A stretch of DNA of 64,000 nt from Candidatus Saccharibacteria bacterium oral taxon 488 (GTDB taxonomy: Bacteria > Patescibacteriota > Saccharimonadia > Saccharimonadales > Saccharimonadaceae): assembly GCA_013100825.1 (NCBI GenBank), contig CP040001.1:62001-126000 (forward strand), written 5' to 3'. The notes beneath the pieces are model-generated. The model was not told where the DNA came from. It made no database searches and saw only the letters and a program-made list of their open reading frames with translations. Positions 1-7,745 of the stretch are shown here, in pieces (positions within the stretch are counted from its first letter, which is position 1; every line of letters begins with the position of its first letter). Made by a program: the position numbers and the translations under genes.

Positions 1-1
1 T

Positions 2-976
2 ATTATGCCGGACGTGGTGGCGGTGCGGACTGAGGGTCATGACAAGCCGCCGCGCAGTATCGGCGAAAAAATTGCTATTTCGTCTGGCGTGCGCCGCGAG
101 GGAATTATTATGATGCCAAATGTTGACACCGTGTATGAAGTGCCATTGACGGTGTACCGTGATTTGGGTAAGTTATTGGGCGAATTTACCGACAATTCAG
201 TGGAGCCGAATTTGCAGCGATGGAAACGTTTGGCAAAGCGTGATAAAACTGAGTATGACAAGCGGGTAACCGTTGGCTTGGTGGCTAAATACATTGATAA
301 TTCTGATACCTACTTGTCGGTAACCGAGGCGCTAAAGTCTGCCGCTTGGGCGAACAAAAGCGAGATTTCTATCAAGTGGATTAACGCTGAGACAGCCAGT
401 GAAGCTGATTTTGCCAGCGTTGACGCTATCGTGGTGCCGGGCGGTTTTGGTACGCGCGGCGTGGAGGGCAAGATCAAGGCGGCTGAATATTGTATAAAAA
501 ACAACAAGCCGTATCTAGGAATTTGCCTGGGTTTGCAGGCGGCGGTCATTGCGGCAGCGCGTTTGGGCGGCGTGGCGAATGCTAACAGTGAAGAGTTCGG
601 TGCTGAGCCTGGCGCGAATGTGGTGTACATCATGGACGGCCAGCAGGGCAAGCAGTTGACCGGCGGCACGATGCGCCTCGGTGATTATCTGGCGGTACTG
701 AAATCTGGTTCGCTCGTTGCTAAAATTTATGGTAAAACAGAGGTAATTGAGCGGCATCGCCATCGCTACGAAGTGAATCAAGATTTTGTTCAAGCGATTG
801 AGAGGGGCGGCCTGGTGATTTCTGGCACGTCGCCGAACGGTCAGCTGGTGGAATTTATCGAAGCGCCGCATCATCGGTATTTCGTGGCCACGCAAGCTCA
901 TCCTGAATTTAAGTCGCGCCCGTTCCGCCCGCATCCATTATTTGACGGGCTGATTCGAGCTGCCTTGACAAAGTAA
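2..976 (+). CDS. pyrG: CTP synthase, C-terminal part (5' truncated by window)
   Basis: CTP synthase aminates UTP to CTP with glutamine and ATP in the cytoplasm. The frame is open from base 2 and the first ATG at base 5 is internal, because the family is about 540 residues and only 324 are seen; roughly 200 residues of the synthetase domain lie upstream. Visible are the end of the amidoligase domain (VDTVYEVPL) and the whole class I glutamine amidotransferase domain: PGGFG oxyanion strand, nucleophile Cys about residue 174 in GICLGLQ, and the His-Glu pair in AHPEFKSRP near the C terminus. The usual QFHPE is QAHPE here. The catalytic set is complete, so the enzyme should be active. A TTGACA at the 3' end of the gene belongs to the promoter of the next gene. 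Confidence 0.96.
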   Translation: MMPDVVAVRTEGHDKPPRSIGEKIAISSGVRREGIIMMPNVDTVYEVPLTVYRDLGKLLGEFTDNSVEPNLQRWKRLAKRDKTEYDKRVTVGLVAKYIDNSDTYLSVTEALKSAAWANKSEISIKWINAETASEADFASVDAIVVPGGFGTRGVEGKIKAAEYCIKNNKPYLGICLGLQAAVIAAARLGGVANANSEEFGAEPGANVVYIMDGQQGKQLTGGTMRLGDYLAVLKSGSLVAKIYGKTEVIERHRHRYEVNQDFVQAIERGGLVISGTSPNGQLVEFIEAPHHRYFVATQAHPEFKSRPFRPHPLFDGLIRAALTK

Positions 977-993
977 AAAACTTATGCTAACAT
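965..993 (+). promoter_or_regulatory. Promoter for the 51-residue ORF (TTGACA - 17 - TAACAT)
   Basis: TTGACA at 965-970 lies inside the pyrG 3' end and TAACAT at 988-993 follows with a 17-nt spacer. A TGC precedes the -10. The leader to the ATG at 1030 is about 30 nt and holds a weak AAGGAAT site. Confidence 0.6.
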
Positions 994-1029
994 ACGGCCA
1001 GATAGTACCTAACATAAAAAGGAATAAAA

Positions 1030-1185
1030 ATGGCTGAAGAAACAATTGAAACACATGATCCGCTTGATGGGACGACGTTAAGTCATGACGATGCCTCGGC
1101 GCTTGGGTATGTTTTGCGTCACGTCAAGGGTTCGAGTCCGAGTTCGGTGACGCTGCTGCAGCTGGAAGAACTGAGCCAGGACTAA
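1030..1185 (+). CDS. Small acidic protein of 51 residues, unknown function
   Basis: This short frame begins MAEETIETHD and ends LLQLEELSQD. It is acidic, has no membrane segment and no Cys. Support comes from a good promoter (TTGACA-17-TAACAT), a purine-rich AAGGAAT just upstream of the ATG, and its fit in the gap between pyrG and argS. No family is recognised. The segment HVKGSSPSSVTLLQLEEL could form a short helix. It may be a small regulatory or ribosome-associated peptide, but nothing in the sequence shows that. A non-coding leader of argS is the alternative, though argS has its own -10 directly at its start. Confidence 0.5.
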   Translation: MAEETIETHDPLDGTTLSHDDASALGYVLRHVKGSSPSSVTLLQLEELSQD

Positions 1186-1202
1186 AACCGCTCGCCGTCT
1201 GT

Positions 1203-1208
1203 TATACT
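1203..1208 (+). promoter_or_regulatory. -10 box (TATACT) for leaderless argS
   Basis: TATACT ends 7 nt before the argS ATG, so the predicted transcript starts at or within 1-2 nt of the start codon. No convincing -35 box is seen. Confidence 0.6.
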
Positions 1209-1215
1209 GGAAGGT

Positions 1216-2847
1216 ATGGAACAGATTATTTCTCAGGCGGTGAAACAACTTTTTGATCAAGATGTATCGGTGCAATTGACGCGCCCCGACCCGAAGTTCG
1301 GCGACTTTGCGACGAATGTGGCGCTGCAACTAGCAAAACCCTTGGGCAAAAATCCGCGTGAGATTGCTGAGGCGATTGCCGAAGAGTTGCGCGGTCACCA
1401 GGATTTTAGCGAGGTTAGCGTGGCTGGTCCGGGGTTTATCAATGTGAAATTAAGCGACCAAGCGGTGTTGGAGTCGCTGAAAGTGCGCCCAGCGACTAAT
1501 CGTGCAGGAAAAACAGTGGTCATTGAGACTAATTGCCCAAATCCGTTTAAGGCCATGCACATTGGCCACGCCTTGAATTCAATTCTGGCGGACACGATGG
1601 CGAATTTGCTGGCAGTGGACGGCGCGGCGGTACACCGGGTGAGTTATCACGGCGATGTCGGTACGCATGTCGGCAAGAGTATGTGGGCGATTCTTCGCGA
1701 GATTGATGGCGATGTCAGCAAGTTAGATGCTATCCCGGCTGATAAGCGCAACGAGTTTATGAGCCGTATGTATGTTGAAGGAACGCGGGCGGCCAAGGAA
1801 TCGCCAGAGGCACGGGCAGAAATCGACGAGCTAGCCAAGCAATCGTTTGTGCTAGACGATCCGCTGTACAAGCAAGTGTACGAGATTTGTAAGGCCTGGA
1901 GTTTTGATGAAATTGACGCCAATGTGGCGCGACTGGGCAATGTGCCAATTGAGCGGCGCTATGTCGAGAGCGAAACCGAAGTGCCAGGCAAAGCCTTGAT
2001 CAAAGCAAAAACCCCAGAGGTCTTTACCGAATCAGACGGTGCATATATATTCAAAGGTAGTCAATACGGTGCGTTTGATAATGTGTTTATCGGTTCGCAC
2101 GGCAACGGGTTGTACGGCGCACACGATATGGGGCTGATTCAGCTGAAACATCAAGATTATCCAAATTTGGACTTGTCGATTACGGTCAACGGTGAGGAGC
2201 AGGCGGCGTATTTCCGTGGGGTGATCGCCGCCAGCGAATTGGCGATTTCAGAGCTGAAAGGTAAATTGTTTAATTATGCGACTGGCCTCGTCAAACTAAC
2301 GACCGGCAAGATGAGCTCGCGCACTGGTGAGGTAATCACTATCGATTGGCTGTTTAACGAGTTCAAAAAGGCCATCAAGCAAGCTGGCGGCGAGCCGACC
2401 GACGAAGTAGTGGCGGGCGCACTGCGCTATCAATTCCTGAAAGTGAAAATTGGTAGCGACGTGGTGTTTGATATCAATGATGCGGTCAGTCTAACAGGTA
2501 ACACCGGTAGTTATCTGCAATACGCGCACGCTCGGGCGCGGGGCATCTTGGCAAAGTCTGAACAGGCAGTCACGTTCCCGACGGAATTGTTCGACGAAGA
2601 TCGGCTATTGGTCAGGAAATTGAGTGAATATACGGAGGCGGTTAACCGCGCCACCGAAAGTTTGGAGCCGCATCATATTTGCACCTATTTGTTTGAATTG
2701 GCGCAGGAGTTCAACCGCTATTACGAGAAAAATCAAGTTGTTGGCAGCGATAAAGAAGCACACCGCGTCGGTTTGGTGGCAGTGTATGCTGATATCTTGA
2801 AGGCGGGACTCACCATTCTTGGTATCAGTGCCCCTGATAAATTGTAA
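1216..2847 (+). CDS. argS: Arginyl-tRNA synthetase
   Basis: Class I synthetase that charges tRNA-Arg in the cytoplasm. The order of parts is normal: N-terminal additional domain (residues 1-90), Rossmann catalytic domain with HIGH at 115-118 (KAMHIGHALN), a KMSS loop near 365 (TGKMSSRTG), and the C-terminal helical anticodon-binding domain with SLTGNTGSYLQYAHAR at its start. Arginyl enzymes often lack a canonical KMSK; here KMSS is present. At 543 residues it is slightly short for the family. The start is set by the -10 box 7 nt upstream, with no Shine-Dalgarno. A tRNA-Arg(CCT) gene lies at 56.9 kb in the same window. Confidence 0.97.
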   Translation: MEQIISQAVKQLFDQDVSVQLTRPDPKFGDFATNVALQLAKPLGKNPREIAEAIAEELRGHQDFSEVSVAGPGFINVKLSDQAVLESLKVRPATNRAGKTVVIETNCPNPFKAMHIGHALNSILADTMANLLAVDGAAVHRVSYHGDVGTHVGKSMWAILREIDGDVSKLDAIPADKRNEFMSRMYVEGTRAAKESPEARAEIDELAKQSFVLDDPLYKQVYEICKAWSFDEIDANVARLGNVPIERRYVESETEVPGKALIKAKTPEVFTESDGAYIFKGSQYGAFDNVFIGSHGNGLYGAHDMGLIQLKHQDYPNLDLSITVNGEEQAAYFRGVIAASELAISELKGKLFNYATGLVKLTTGKMSSRTGEVITIDWLFNEFKKAIKQAGGEPTDEVVAGALRYQFLKVKIGSDVVFDINDAVSLTGNTGSYLQYAHARARGILAKSEQAVTFPTELFDEDRLLVRKLSEYTEAVNRATESLEPHHICTYLFELAQEFNRYYEKNQVVGSDKEAHRVGLVAVYADILKAGLTILGISAPDKL

Positions 2848-2864
2848 AATATTAGTAAATATTG

Positions 2865-2870
2865 TATGAT
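2865..2870 (+). promoter_or_regulatory. -10 box (TATGAT) for leaderless transglutaminase-like gene
   Basis: TATGAT ends 9 nt before the ATG at 2880. It argues against an upstream TTG at 2862, which would lie in the -10 box itself. Confidence 0.5.
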
Positions 2871-2879
2871 ACAGCAGAG

Positions 2880-3950
2880 ATGGACGAGTATCTTTCTGCT
2901 AATTTGATGACACCTAAATGGCGATTAGTTGAGGCTGGTCCAGGACTACGGCGTGAGTTTTTATTAGACTCGCAGCAGCTGAAGTTGATTTGTGCGGTGT
3001 ATGAACAGTCTCCGCAGATGTTTGATGATGCAACGAAAGCAGCGGTTGACATAGCACGGGTGGTACGACAAACGGTGGATTTTGCTCCGACTTTGGCTAA
3101 CTCACCGCTACTCGATGCAATTGAAGTTGCCAATCGTGAGGCCACAAATTGTTTTGGCCATGTCATTATTGCGTCAGAGTGTCTGGAGCAGCTCGGCATT
3201 GAGCATTTTGTCAGTTATGCGAATCAGCACGCCATGGTGACACTATTTGATCGGAGCAGCGAGCGAGCTTTTTTGCTGGATGTAGCGACGGAGGAGTTGT
3301 GCTGTGATATGACTGGCGTAATTGGCAGCGGCGCGTCCAACCCGCTTGACCAGTTGGCGATGGGTGAGTTGCGGGCAGTGAATGCGTTTTTTTCAGAGGA
3401 ACTCTTGAAACGACTACCGCCGTCGATTGATAGGCAAAAGTTTATGAGCTCAAGGCCATGGCTGTCATTTGATGCTATTGATGCGGCACAATCTCACGAA
3501 TATAAGCCCCGAAATCGGATATTACAGTTCTTAACATTACCCTCAGTACCGGGGCGTATGTTGTTGATTCAGCAGTATAATGCTGCCCGACGAGCGGGGT
3601 CGGGCGACATTGAAGCAGCAAGTGAAGAGCTGTCAGAATTATCAGGGATATATCTTGATGTTGATTCGCGAAATGGCCTGAAAGAAGTTGATGAGTTGTG
3701 CCGTCGGCTAATATCGGCGGGAAAATATGACGAAGCAATTGATTTGGCGACTATGGTGGACGAGAGCTTGGTTCCAGACGACAAATCGAAAAATAAGCTA
3801 TTTTTGCCAGATGTCATGCGAAAAATTGCCAAACAGAAGGGCGACAAGAGACTTGCCCAAGAAGCCATTGCACTATATGAGGCGAAACCGCCAAATAGCC
3901 TGCGCAACGGCAAGCTTGCTGCAGCCAGAAAACTTTTAAATAATTTGTAA
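2880..3950 (+). CDS. Transglutaminase-like (Cys-His-Asp) protein, unknown role
   Basis: The 356-residue product has a transglutaminase-like catalytic arrangement: Cys91 at a helix start (ATNCFGHVIIASECLEQLG), His117 on the next strand (NQHAMVTLF) and Asp134 on the following strand (FLLDVAT). That order and spacing fit the papain/transglutaminase-like fold used by bacterial proteases and peptide cyclases. The second half (about 220-356) is helical with TPR-like pairs. There is no signal peptide, so it is probably cytoplasmic. It stands alone between argS and mscL. Fold assignment is inference from motif spacing, and the substrate is unknown. Confidence 0.55.
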   Translation: MDEYLSANLMTPKWRLVEAGPGLRREFLLDSQQLKLICAVYEQSPQMFDDATKAAVDIARVVRQTVDFAPTLANSPLLDAIEVANREATNCFGHVIIASECLEQLGIEHFVSYANQHAMVTLFDRSSERAFLLDVATEELCCDMTGVIGSGASNPLDQLAMGELRAVNAFFSEELLKRLPPSIDRQKFMSSRPWLSFDAIDAAQSHEYKPRNRILQFLTLPSVPGRMLLIQQYNAARRAGSGDIEAASEELSELSGIYLDVDSRNGLKEVDELCRRLISAGKYDEAIDLATMVDESLVPDDKSKNKLFLPDVMRKIAKQKGDKRLAQEAIALYEAKPPNSLRNGKLAAARKLLNNL

Positions 3951-3960
3951 AGTTTTATGC

Positions 3961-3966
3961 TACAAT
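3961..3966 (+). promoter_or_regulatory. Extended -10 (TGC-TACAAT) for mscL
   Basis: TATGC directly precedes TACAAT. A 30-nt leader follows with AAAGGAG at 3985-3991, 5 nt before the ATG at 3997, so this gene is translated from a normal Shine-Dalgarno site. Confidence 0.6.
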
Positions 3967-3996
3967 CAAGACACCACTTAACATAAAGGAGTTTTT

Positions 3997-4431
3997 ATGG
4001 CAGAGAAAAAAGTAGCCAAAAAGGCGACTACTAAACAGACGACTGCTAAGAAATCAATTGTGAAAAAACCAAGTGTGGCGGCACTGAAAGAAAAAGCGGC
4101 AGCAGTCAAGGGCCATGGCGGCGGTTTTATGACATTTATCCGTGAGCAGGGCGTGGTTGGCTTGGCTGTCGGTCTGGCGATCGGTACAGCGGCTGGCGAT
4201 ACCGTGAAAAAGTTGGTGACAGCGTTTATCGACCCGCTGGTGCAGTTGATTGTCGGCTCGCAGGAAGGTCTGCAAGCGGCATCATTCTCTGTTGAAATTG
4301 CCGGTCGTAAGGGTGAGTTTCTGTACGGCGCGTTTGTTAGCTCGCTCATCACTTTGTTAGCGGTGGCCTTTGTGGTGTATGCGATTATTCACTTCTTGAA
4401 GCTGGATAAATTAGACAAGAAAAAAGACTAA
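3997..4431 (+). CDS. mscL: Large-conductance mechanosensitive channel-like protein with Lys/Ala-rich N-tail
   Basis: MscL channels open under membrane tension to release solutes during osmotic downshock. Residues about 44-80 match the first transmembrane helix region (REQGVVGLAVGLAIGTAAGD, then LVTAFIDPLV), and residues about 105-135 form the second helix (VSSLITLLAVAFVVYAIIHF). The loop between them is short. The odd part is an N-terminal extension of about 40 residues made almost only of Lys, Ala, Thr, Val and Ser, like a histone H1 tail; normal MscL starts a few residues before the first helix. The C-terminal cytoplasmic helix is reduced to a Lys/Asp run. A strong terminator follows. Confidence 0.75.
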   Translation: MAEKKVAKKATTKQTTAKKSIVKKPSVAALKEKAAAVKGHGGGFMTFIREQGVVGLAVGLAIGTAAGDTVKKLVTAFIDPLVQLIVGSQEGLQAASFSVEIAGRKGEFLYGAFVSSLITLLAVAFVVYAIIHFLKLDKLDKKKD

Positions 4432-4448
4432 TTGGGCCTTAAAAACAG

Positions 4449-4480
4449 ATCCGCCGGATAAATGACGGCGGATTTTTATA
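4449..4480 (+). terminator. Intrinsic terminator after mscL
   Basis: Stem ATCCGCCG (4449-4456) pairs with CGGCGGAT (4466-4473) around a 9-nt loop and is followed by a T run. It may also serve pyrH, which ends nearby on the other strand. Confidence 0.85.
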
Positions 4481-4543
4481 TGAAACGGTTTATGCTAGAA
4501 CAAGGCGTACCGCTCCTAGCGCGAGAGTATGGTGCTTAGTGGG

Positions 4544-5248
4544 CTAGGAAATTAGCGTGCCGACCGTCTCGCCGCGAGCGGCCCGGGCGATGTTGCCGTC
4601 GGTGAGCAGGTCGCAGATGATGACCGGTTTGTTCTCCTCGGCGGCCAGTCCAATGGCGGCCTTGTCCATAACAGTGATGTCAGGATTGGTGAGGATTTGG
4701 TCGTAGTTAAGATGGTCAAATTTAACGGCGTCAGGGAATTTAGCTGGGTCTTTGTCGTATACACCGTCGACTTTCGTCGTTTTGATCACAACGTCGCACT
4801 GCATCTCGAGGGCGAGGTTGAGAGCGGCGGTGTCGGTAGTCAGGAAGGGCCGGCCAGTGCCGCAGGCAACGATGACGATGCGGCCCTTCTTGATATGACT
4901 AAGGGCGCGGCGGAAGGTGTATTGGTCGATGAATTGATTAATCTCGACGGTGGACAGGGCGCGGGTCGGTAGGGCAGCGTCGTTGAACACATCGGCCAGA
5001 GCGATGGCGTTCATCAGAGTAGAGAGCATGCCGATATTGTGGGCCGAGACGGGCTGGATACCGTGGCCAATGATTTGGTTGCCGCGGACGTAATTGCCGC
5101 CGCCGACCATGATGACGACTTCGGCGCCGCTGCTCAAGGCCGGTTTGATTTGTTCGGCGATCCAACGAGCCCGCTTAGGATCGAAGCCGCTGGCGAACTC
5201 GCCCTGGAGCTGCTCGCCGGATAATTTGAGAAGGATACGTTTTGCCAT
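4544..5248 (-). CDS. pyrH: UMP kinase
   Basis: Hexameric amino-acid-kinase-fold enzyme that phosphorylates UMP to UDP. The 234-residue product starts MAKRILLKLSGEQL, carrying the LKLSGE phosphate-binding motif, then GGGNYVRG (UMP binding) and a DAALPTRALS segment, and ends in the usual domain with KTTKVDGVYDKDP for ATP binding. An in-frame ATG 60 bases upstream was rejected because the -10 box TACACT lies between it and the chosen start, 6 nt from the ATG. With pyrG at the window start this gives two steps of pyrimidine nucleotide synthesis. Divergent from orn. Confidence 0.95.
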   Translation of the reverse strand: MAKRILLKLSGEQLQGEFASGFDPKRARWIAEQIKPALSSGAEVVIMVGGGNYVRGNQIIGHGIQPVSAHNIGMLSTLMNAIALADVFNDAALPTRALSTVEINQFIDQYTFRRALSHIKKGRIVIVACGTGRPFLTTDTAALNLALEMQCDVVIKTTKVDGVYDKDPAKFPDAVKFDHLNYDQILTNPDITVMDKAAIGLAAEENKPVIICDLLTDGNIARAARGETVGTLIS

Positions 5249-5254
5249 AACTTT

Positions 5255-5263
5255 AGTGTAGCA
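5255..5263 (-). promoter_or_regulatory. Extended -10 (TGC-TACACT) for leaderless pyrH
   Basis: On the minus strand TGC precedes TACACT (5255-5260), which ends 6 nt before the pyrH ATG. Confidence 0.6.
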
Positions 5264-5279
5264 TGCTGCAAGGAAGTGG

Positions 5280-5285
5280 TAAAAT
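5280..5285 (+). promoter_or_regulatory. -10 box (TAAAAT) for leaderless orn
   Basis: TAAAAT ends 6 nt before the orn ATG at 5292. The pyrH and orn promoters share a 43-bp divergent region. Confidence 0.55.
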
Positions 5286-5291
5286 AGAAAC

Positions 5292-5846
5292 ATGAAAGCG
5301 AAATTCAAGCCGCAGCGAATTTTATGGCTGGATATGGAAATGACCGGGCTAGATCCGGTGGAGGATTTTCCGATTGAGGTGGCGATGATTGTGACCGACT
5401 GGGGGTTTACGGAAATTGCTCATTTTGAGGGTGCAGCGCACTGGTGTAGCAAGAAAATGCAAGCACGATTTGATAAGAATAAATCATTTTGGTATGGCGA
5501 TGGTGCGGCTGCGCGAGAGCAGCTGATAGCGCAAAACAAGATCACCAAGACAACTAAGGCGCAGCTCGAGCGCGATATCTTGGCATTTTTGGATGAGTAT
5601 TTTGATGATGCACCAATTTTATTGGCGGGTAATTCAATTCATCAAGACCGGCGCTTTATCGATCATTGGTTCAAGAAATTTTCAAAACGCCTCCACTACC
5701 GAATGCTGGATGTTAGTGCCTGGAAGGTGGTATTTGAAGGTAAATATGGCAAAAAATTTGCCAAACCAGAGGATCATCGGGCGCTGGAGGATATCCGCGG
5801 CAGTATCATGGAACTACAATATTATTTGAAAAAGGTGAAACGCTAG
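5292..5846 (+). CDS. orn: Oligoribonuclease (DEDDh exonuclease)
   Basis: Degrades 2-5 nt RNA fragments left by other nucleases. All DEDDh positions are visible in 184 residues: Asp14 and Glu16 in LWLDMEMTGLD, the second Asp in GNSIHQDRRFID, and the His...Asp pair in HRALEDI. Length is normal for Orn. Leaderless start. The window also encodes PNPase and RNase J, so a whole RNA decay route down to mononucleotides is present. Orn is typical of Proteobacteria and Actinobacteria rather than Firmicutes. Confidence 0.95.
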   Translation: MKAKFKPQRILWLDMEMTGLDPVEDFPIEVAMIVTDWGFTEIAHFEGAAHWCSKKMQARFDKNKSFWYGDGAAAREQLIAQNKITKTTKAQLERDILAFLDEYFDDAPILLAGNSIHQDRRFIDHWFKKFSKRLHYRMLDVSAWKVVFEGKYGKKFAKPEDHRALEDIRGSIMELQYYLKKVKR

Positions 5847-5882
5847 GTCTACCAGCTGGCATATTCATGGTCGCTGAGTTAT

Positions 5883-5909
5883 TTGACAAGAGTGTACTTA
5901 TCTGATACT
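5883..5909 (+). promoter_or_regulatory. Promoter (TTGACA - 15 - GATACT) for helical-repeat gene
   Basis: TTGACA at 5883-5888 and GATACT at 5904-5909. The spacer is short. The leader carries AAAGGAG at 5919-5925. Confidence 0.5.
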
Positions 5910-5934
5910 CTCTTGGTAAAAGGAGTTGACGGAA

Positions 5935-6648
5935 ATGTGTGCAATGAGTTCTGAGTTACAGCAATATATGACCGGGCTAACGAATGAGATTTCGCGCGGC
6001 CATTTTGATGAGGCTGTACGGCTTGGCGAGAATGCGCTGATAATGGAGGAGCTGCATGGTGAGGGTAACGAGTCACTGCTAGGGGAGGTGTATCGCAACA
6101 TGGCCGCCGCGAGCGATCGTTTGGGCCGAACTGATGAGGCACTTGAATATATTGATCGAGCATATGATGTTCATGATATAGCGGTCAATAAGAATTCTGA
6201 AGCTGAGACGTTACGAGAGCGGTCTGCCACGGCATCATATGTTGGTATATTTGCATTAAAGGCGTATCTATTGACAGACGGTAGGGATGAAGCATTGGCA
6301 GACAAGGCACGACTCATGACGCGGCAAGCTGCGCTGGACATGGCAAAAGTAAATCAGCTTTCTAAAGAAGAGAATGCTGACCAGTACGAGATAAATATGG
6401 CATCTCGCTGGAGTATGATTGAAAGTCTAGTGGGTGACAAGCAGCGAGGCTTGGCGTTGGCGGGCCGGGCAATCCAATTAGCGTGGCAATCAGAGCGAGA
6501 TCAGCAAAAGGGTTTGACAAAGCGAGATGTTCTCAGGGCGCGAACACGAGCGGCGCTTCGCGGTATGGCGGCCGTGGCGGTAAATGCCGCAAGTCGATTT
6601 GGCGCGATGCGGGGTATGGCTGAGAAAATTGCTCTCAAGACGCTGTGA
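5935..6648 (+). CDS. TPR-like helical protein, unknown function
   Basis: The 237-residue all-helical protein has two recognisable TPR-like units: GHFDEAVRLGENALIMEELHG, and a second containing LGRTDEALEYIDRAYDVHD. The rest continues as helical pairs and ends with a basic amphipathic helix (about 200-237). There is no signal peptide or membrane segment. It likely mediates protein-protein contacts. The start ATG at 5935 lies 9 nt after AAAGGAG; an ATG at 5944 is also possible, and a TTG at 5926 is too close to the ribosome-binding site. No neighbour suggests a pathway. Confidence 0.6.
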   Translation: MCAMSSELQQYMTGLTNEISRGHFDEAVRLGENALIMEELHGEGNESLLGEVYRNMAAASDRLGRTDEALEYIDRAYDVHDIAVNKNSEAETLRERSATASYVGIFALKAYLLTDGRDEALADKARLMTRQAALDMAKVNQLSKEENADQYEINMASRWSMIESLVGDKQRGLALAGRAIQLAWQSERDQQKGLTKRDVLRARTRAALRGMAAVAVNAASRFGAMRGMAEKIALKTL

Positions 6649-6651
6649 TTG

Positions 6652-6657
6652 TATACT
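6652..6657 (+). promoter_or_regulatory. -10 box (TATACT) for leaderless MmcQ/YjbR-like gene
   Basis: TATACT ends 6 nt before the ATG at 6664 and lies 4 nt after the previous stop codon. Confidence 0.6.
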
Positions 6658-6663
6658 GAGAGC

Positions 6664-6999
6664 ATGACCCATAAACAATTTGAAGAATTTATCCTGAGTT
6701 TGCCCGGCGTGTGGCTGGATTATCCGTTTGGCGAGGATGTTGCGGTGTATAAGTTTGGCAAGAGTAATAACGGCGCGGGGAAGATGGTGGCACTAGTGAC
6801 AGAGGGCTCGAAGCCGCTCAGGGTTAGTCTGAAGTGCGACCCACTACTAGCTGAGAATCTCCGCGAGAAGTACGAGACGGTGCTGCCGGGGTATCATCTG
6901 AATAAGAAGCATTGGAATACGATTATCTGCTCGGGGCAACTGAGTGATGAGGAAATTTTTGACTTGGCGCGGCTAAGTTATCAGCTGGTGGCGGAGTGA
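6664..6999 (+). CDS. MmcQ/YjbR family protein
   Basis: The 111-residue product has the layout of the small MmcQ/YjbR (DUF419) family: an N-terminal helix and LPGVWLDYPFGEDVAVYKFG, a central KMVALV strand, SLKCDPLLAENLREKYETVLPGYHLNKKHWNTI, then the closing helices. The fold resembles a CyaY-like or MotA C-terminal-like domain, and the family is sometimes called DNA binding, although its molecular role is not settled. The start at 6664 is chosen because it directly follows a -10 box; an in-frame start 15 bases upstream would overlap that box. Confidence 0.8.
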   Translation: MTHKQFEEFILSLPGVWLDYPFGEDVAVYKFGKSNNGAGKMVALVTEGSKPLRVSLKCDPLLAENLREKYETVLPGYHLNKKHWNTIICSGQLSDEEIFDLARLSYQLVAE

Positions 7000-7070
7000 G
7001 TAAGGCAGCGTAAACTGAGTGCTGGGAGAAATAGTGCTGCTCCGACCGACTTGTGCCGCGTCGTGCGTGG

Positions 7071-7691
7071 TTATGACTTGTCCGAATCACCGGTGATCGC
7101 CATGAGCTGCTTGCGTACGTTGGTGAGGTCGGAAATGGTTTTCTCAAGAAAGTCAATTGTGCTTTTGCTGCGCGAACCCTCTTTGATACGATTCATCATC
7201 AAGAGCGTATCAGCCAGTTCGGTATTCATGGTGTAGGCATAGGTGTTGTCGAGGTCGGCATTGAGATAGGCCTCCTCAAATTTTTCCTCGAGTTTTGTCG
7301 GTGGGTCGAGCGCGGTGATGTTTTTGAGGTCTTTTTTGACGTCGATGTTCTGGGCGGCGGCTGGTGTCTCGATAGACTTATTGGCAGTGGTGAGAACGGC
7401 GGTAAGCGAGCTATTAGCGTCTTGGAGCTGGCTGGATTTGAGGCGGGAAGTAAATTTCTCGGAGACAGTTTGGAGTTTTTGTAGACGAGCGATGAGGTTA
7501 TTTAATGAAGGGCCGCGGGAGGCATTTTGGGCGGCGTTGATGATGAATACCAGGCCGAGTAGTCCGACGATACCGAGAACGAGCAAGATAATCTTTGATT
7601 TTTTATCAAAGCCTTGCGGCGCTGGTGGTGCAGAAATCTGATTAAGATAATCAATACCGGTTGGCACGTCATAGTCATTGTGTGGCTGCAT
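7071..7691 (-). CDS. Single-pass membrane protein with helical external domain
   Basis: The 206-residue protein begins MQPHNDYDVP, has a Pro-rich cytoplasmic tail, one transmembrane segment at about 34-53 (IILLVLGIVGLLGLVFII), and then about 150 residues of predicted helix with few aromatic residues and no Cys. The architecture is like the protein at 27423-28301, so the two may be distant relatives. The start was chosen because a TTTAAT box lies 6 nt upstream; a longer frame would run through the dnaG promoter region. Function unknown. Divergent from dnaG. Confidence 0.65.
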   Translation of the reverse strand: MQPHNDYDVPTGIDYLNQISAPPAPQGFDKKSKIILLVLGIVGLLGLVFIINAAQNASRGPSLNNLIARLQKLQTVSEKFTSRLKSSQLQDANSSLTAVLTTANKSIETPAAAQNIDVKKDLKNITALDPPTKLEEKFEEAYLNADLDNTYAYTMNTELADTLLMMNRIKEGSRSKSTIDFLEKTISDLTNVRKQLMAITGDSDKS

Positions 7692-7697
7692 ATACCC

Positions 7698-7703
7698 ATT
7701 AAA
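7698..7703 (-). promoter_or_regulatory. -10 box (TTTAAT) for the membrane protein gene
   Basis: On the minus strand TTTAAT ends 6 nt before the ATG at 7691. A second candidate, TATGCT, lies further upstream. Confidence 0.4.
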
Positions 7704-7732
7704 GCATAAACAACAACAGAGGTAAAGAGTGA

Positions 7733-7738
7733 TATAAT
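7733..7738 (+). promoter_or_regulatory. -10 box (TATAAT) for leaderless dnaG-rpoD operon
   Basis: Perfect TATAAT ending 7 nt before the dnaG ATG at 7746. No ribosome-binding site lies between. Confidence 0.75.
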
Positions 7739-7745
7739 AAAAACC

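Noticed and set aside
4479..4538. Possible 19-codon ORF (MKRFMLEQG) between mscL and pyrH
   Set aside because: It begins in the T run of a terminator and has no ribosome-binding site or promoter.
5249..5308. 20-residue N-terminal extension of PyrH
   Set aside because: The extension overlaps the pyrH -10 box and the orn start; the family starts at MAKRILLKLSGE.
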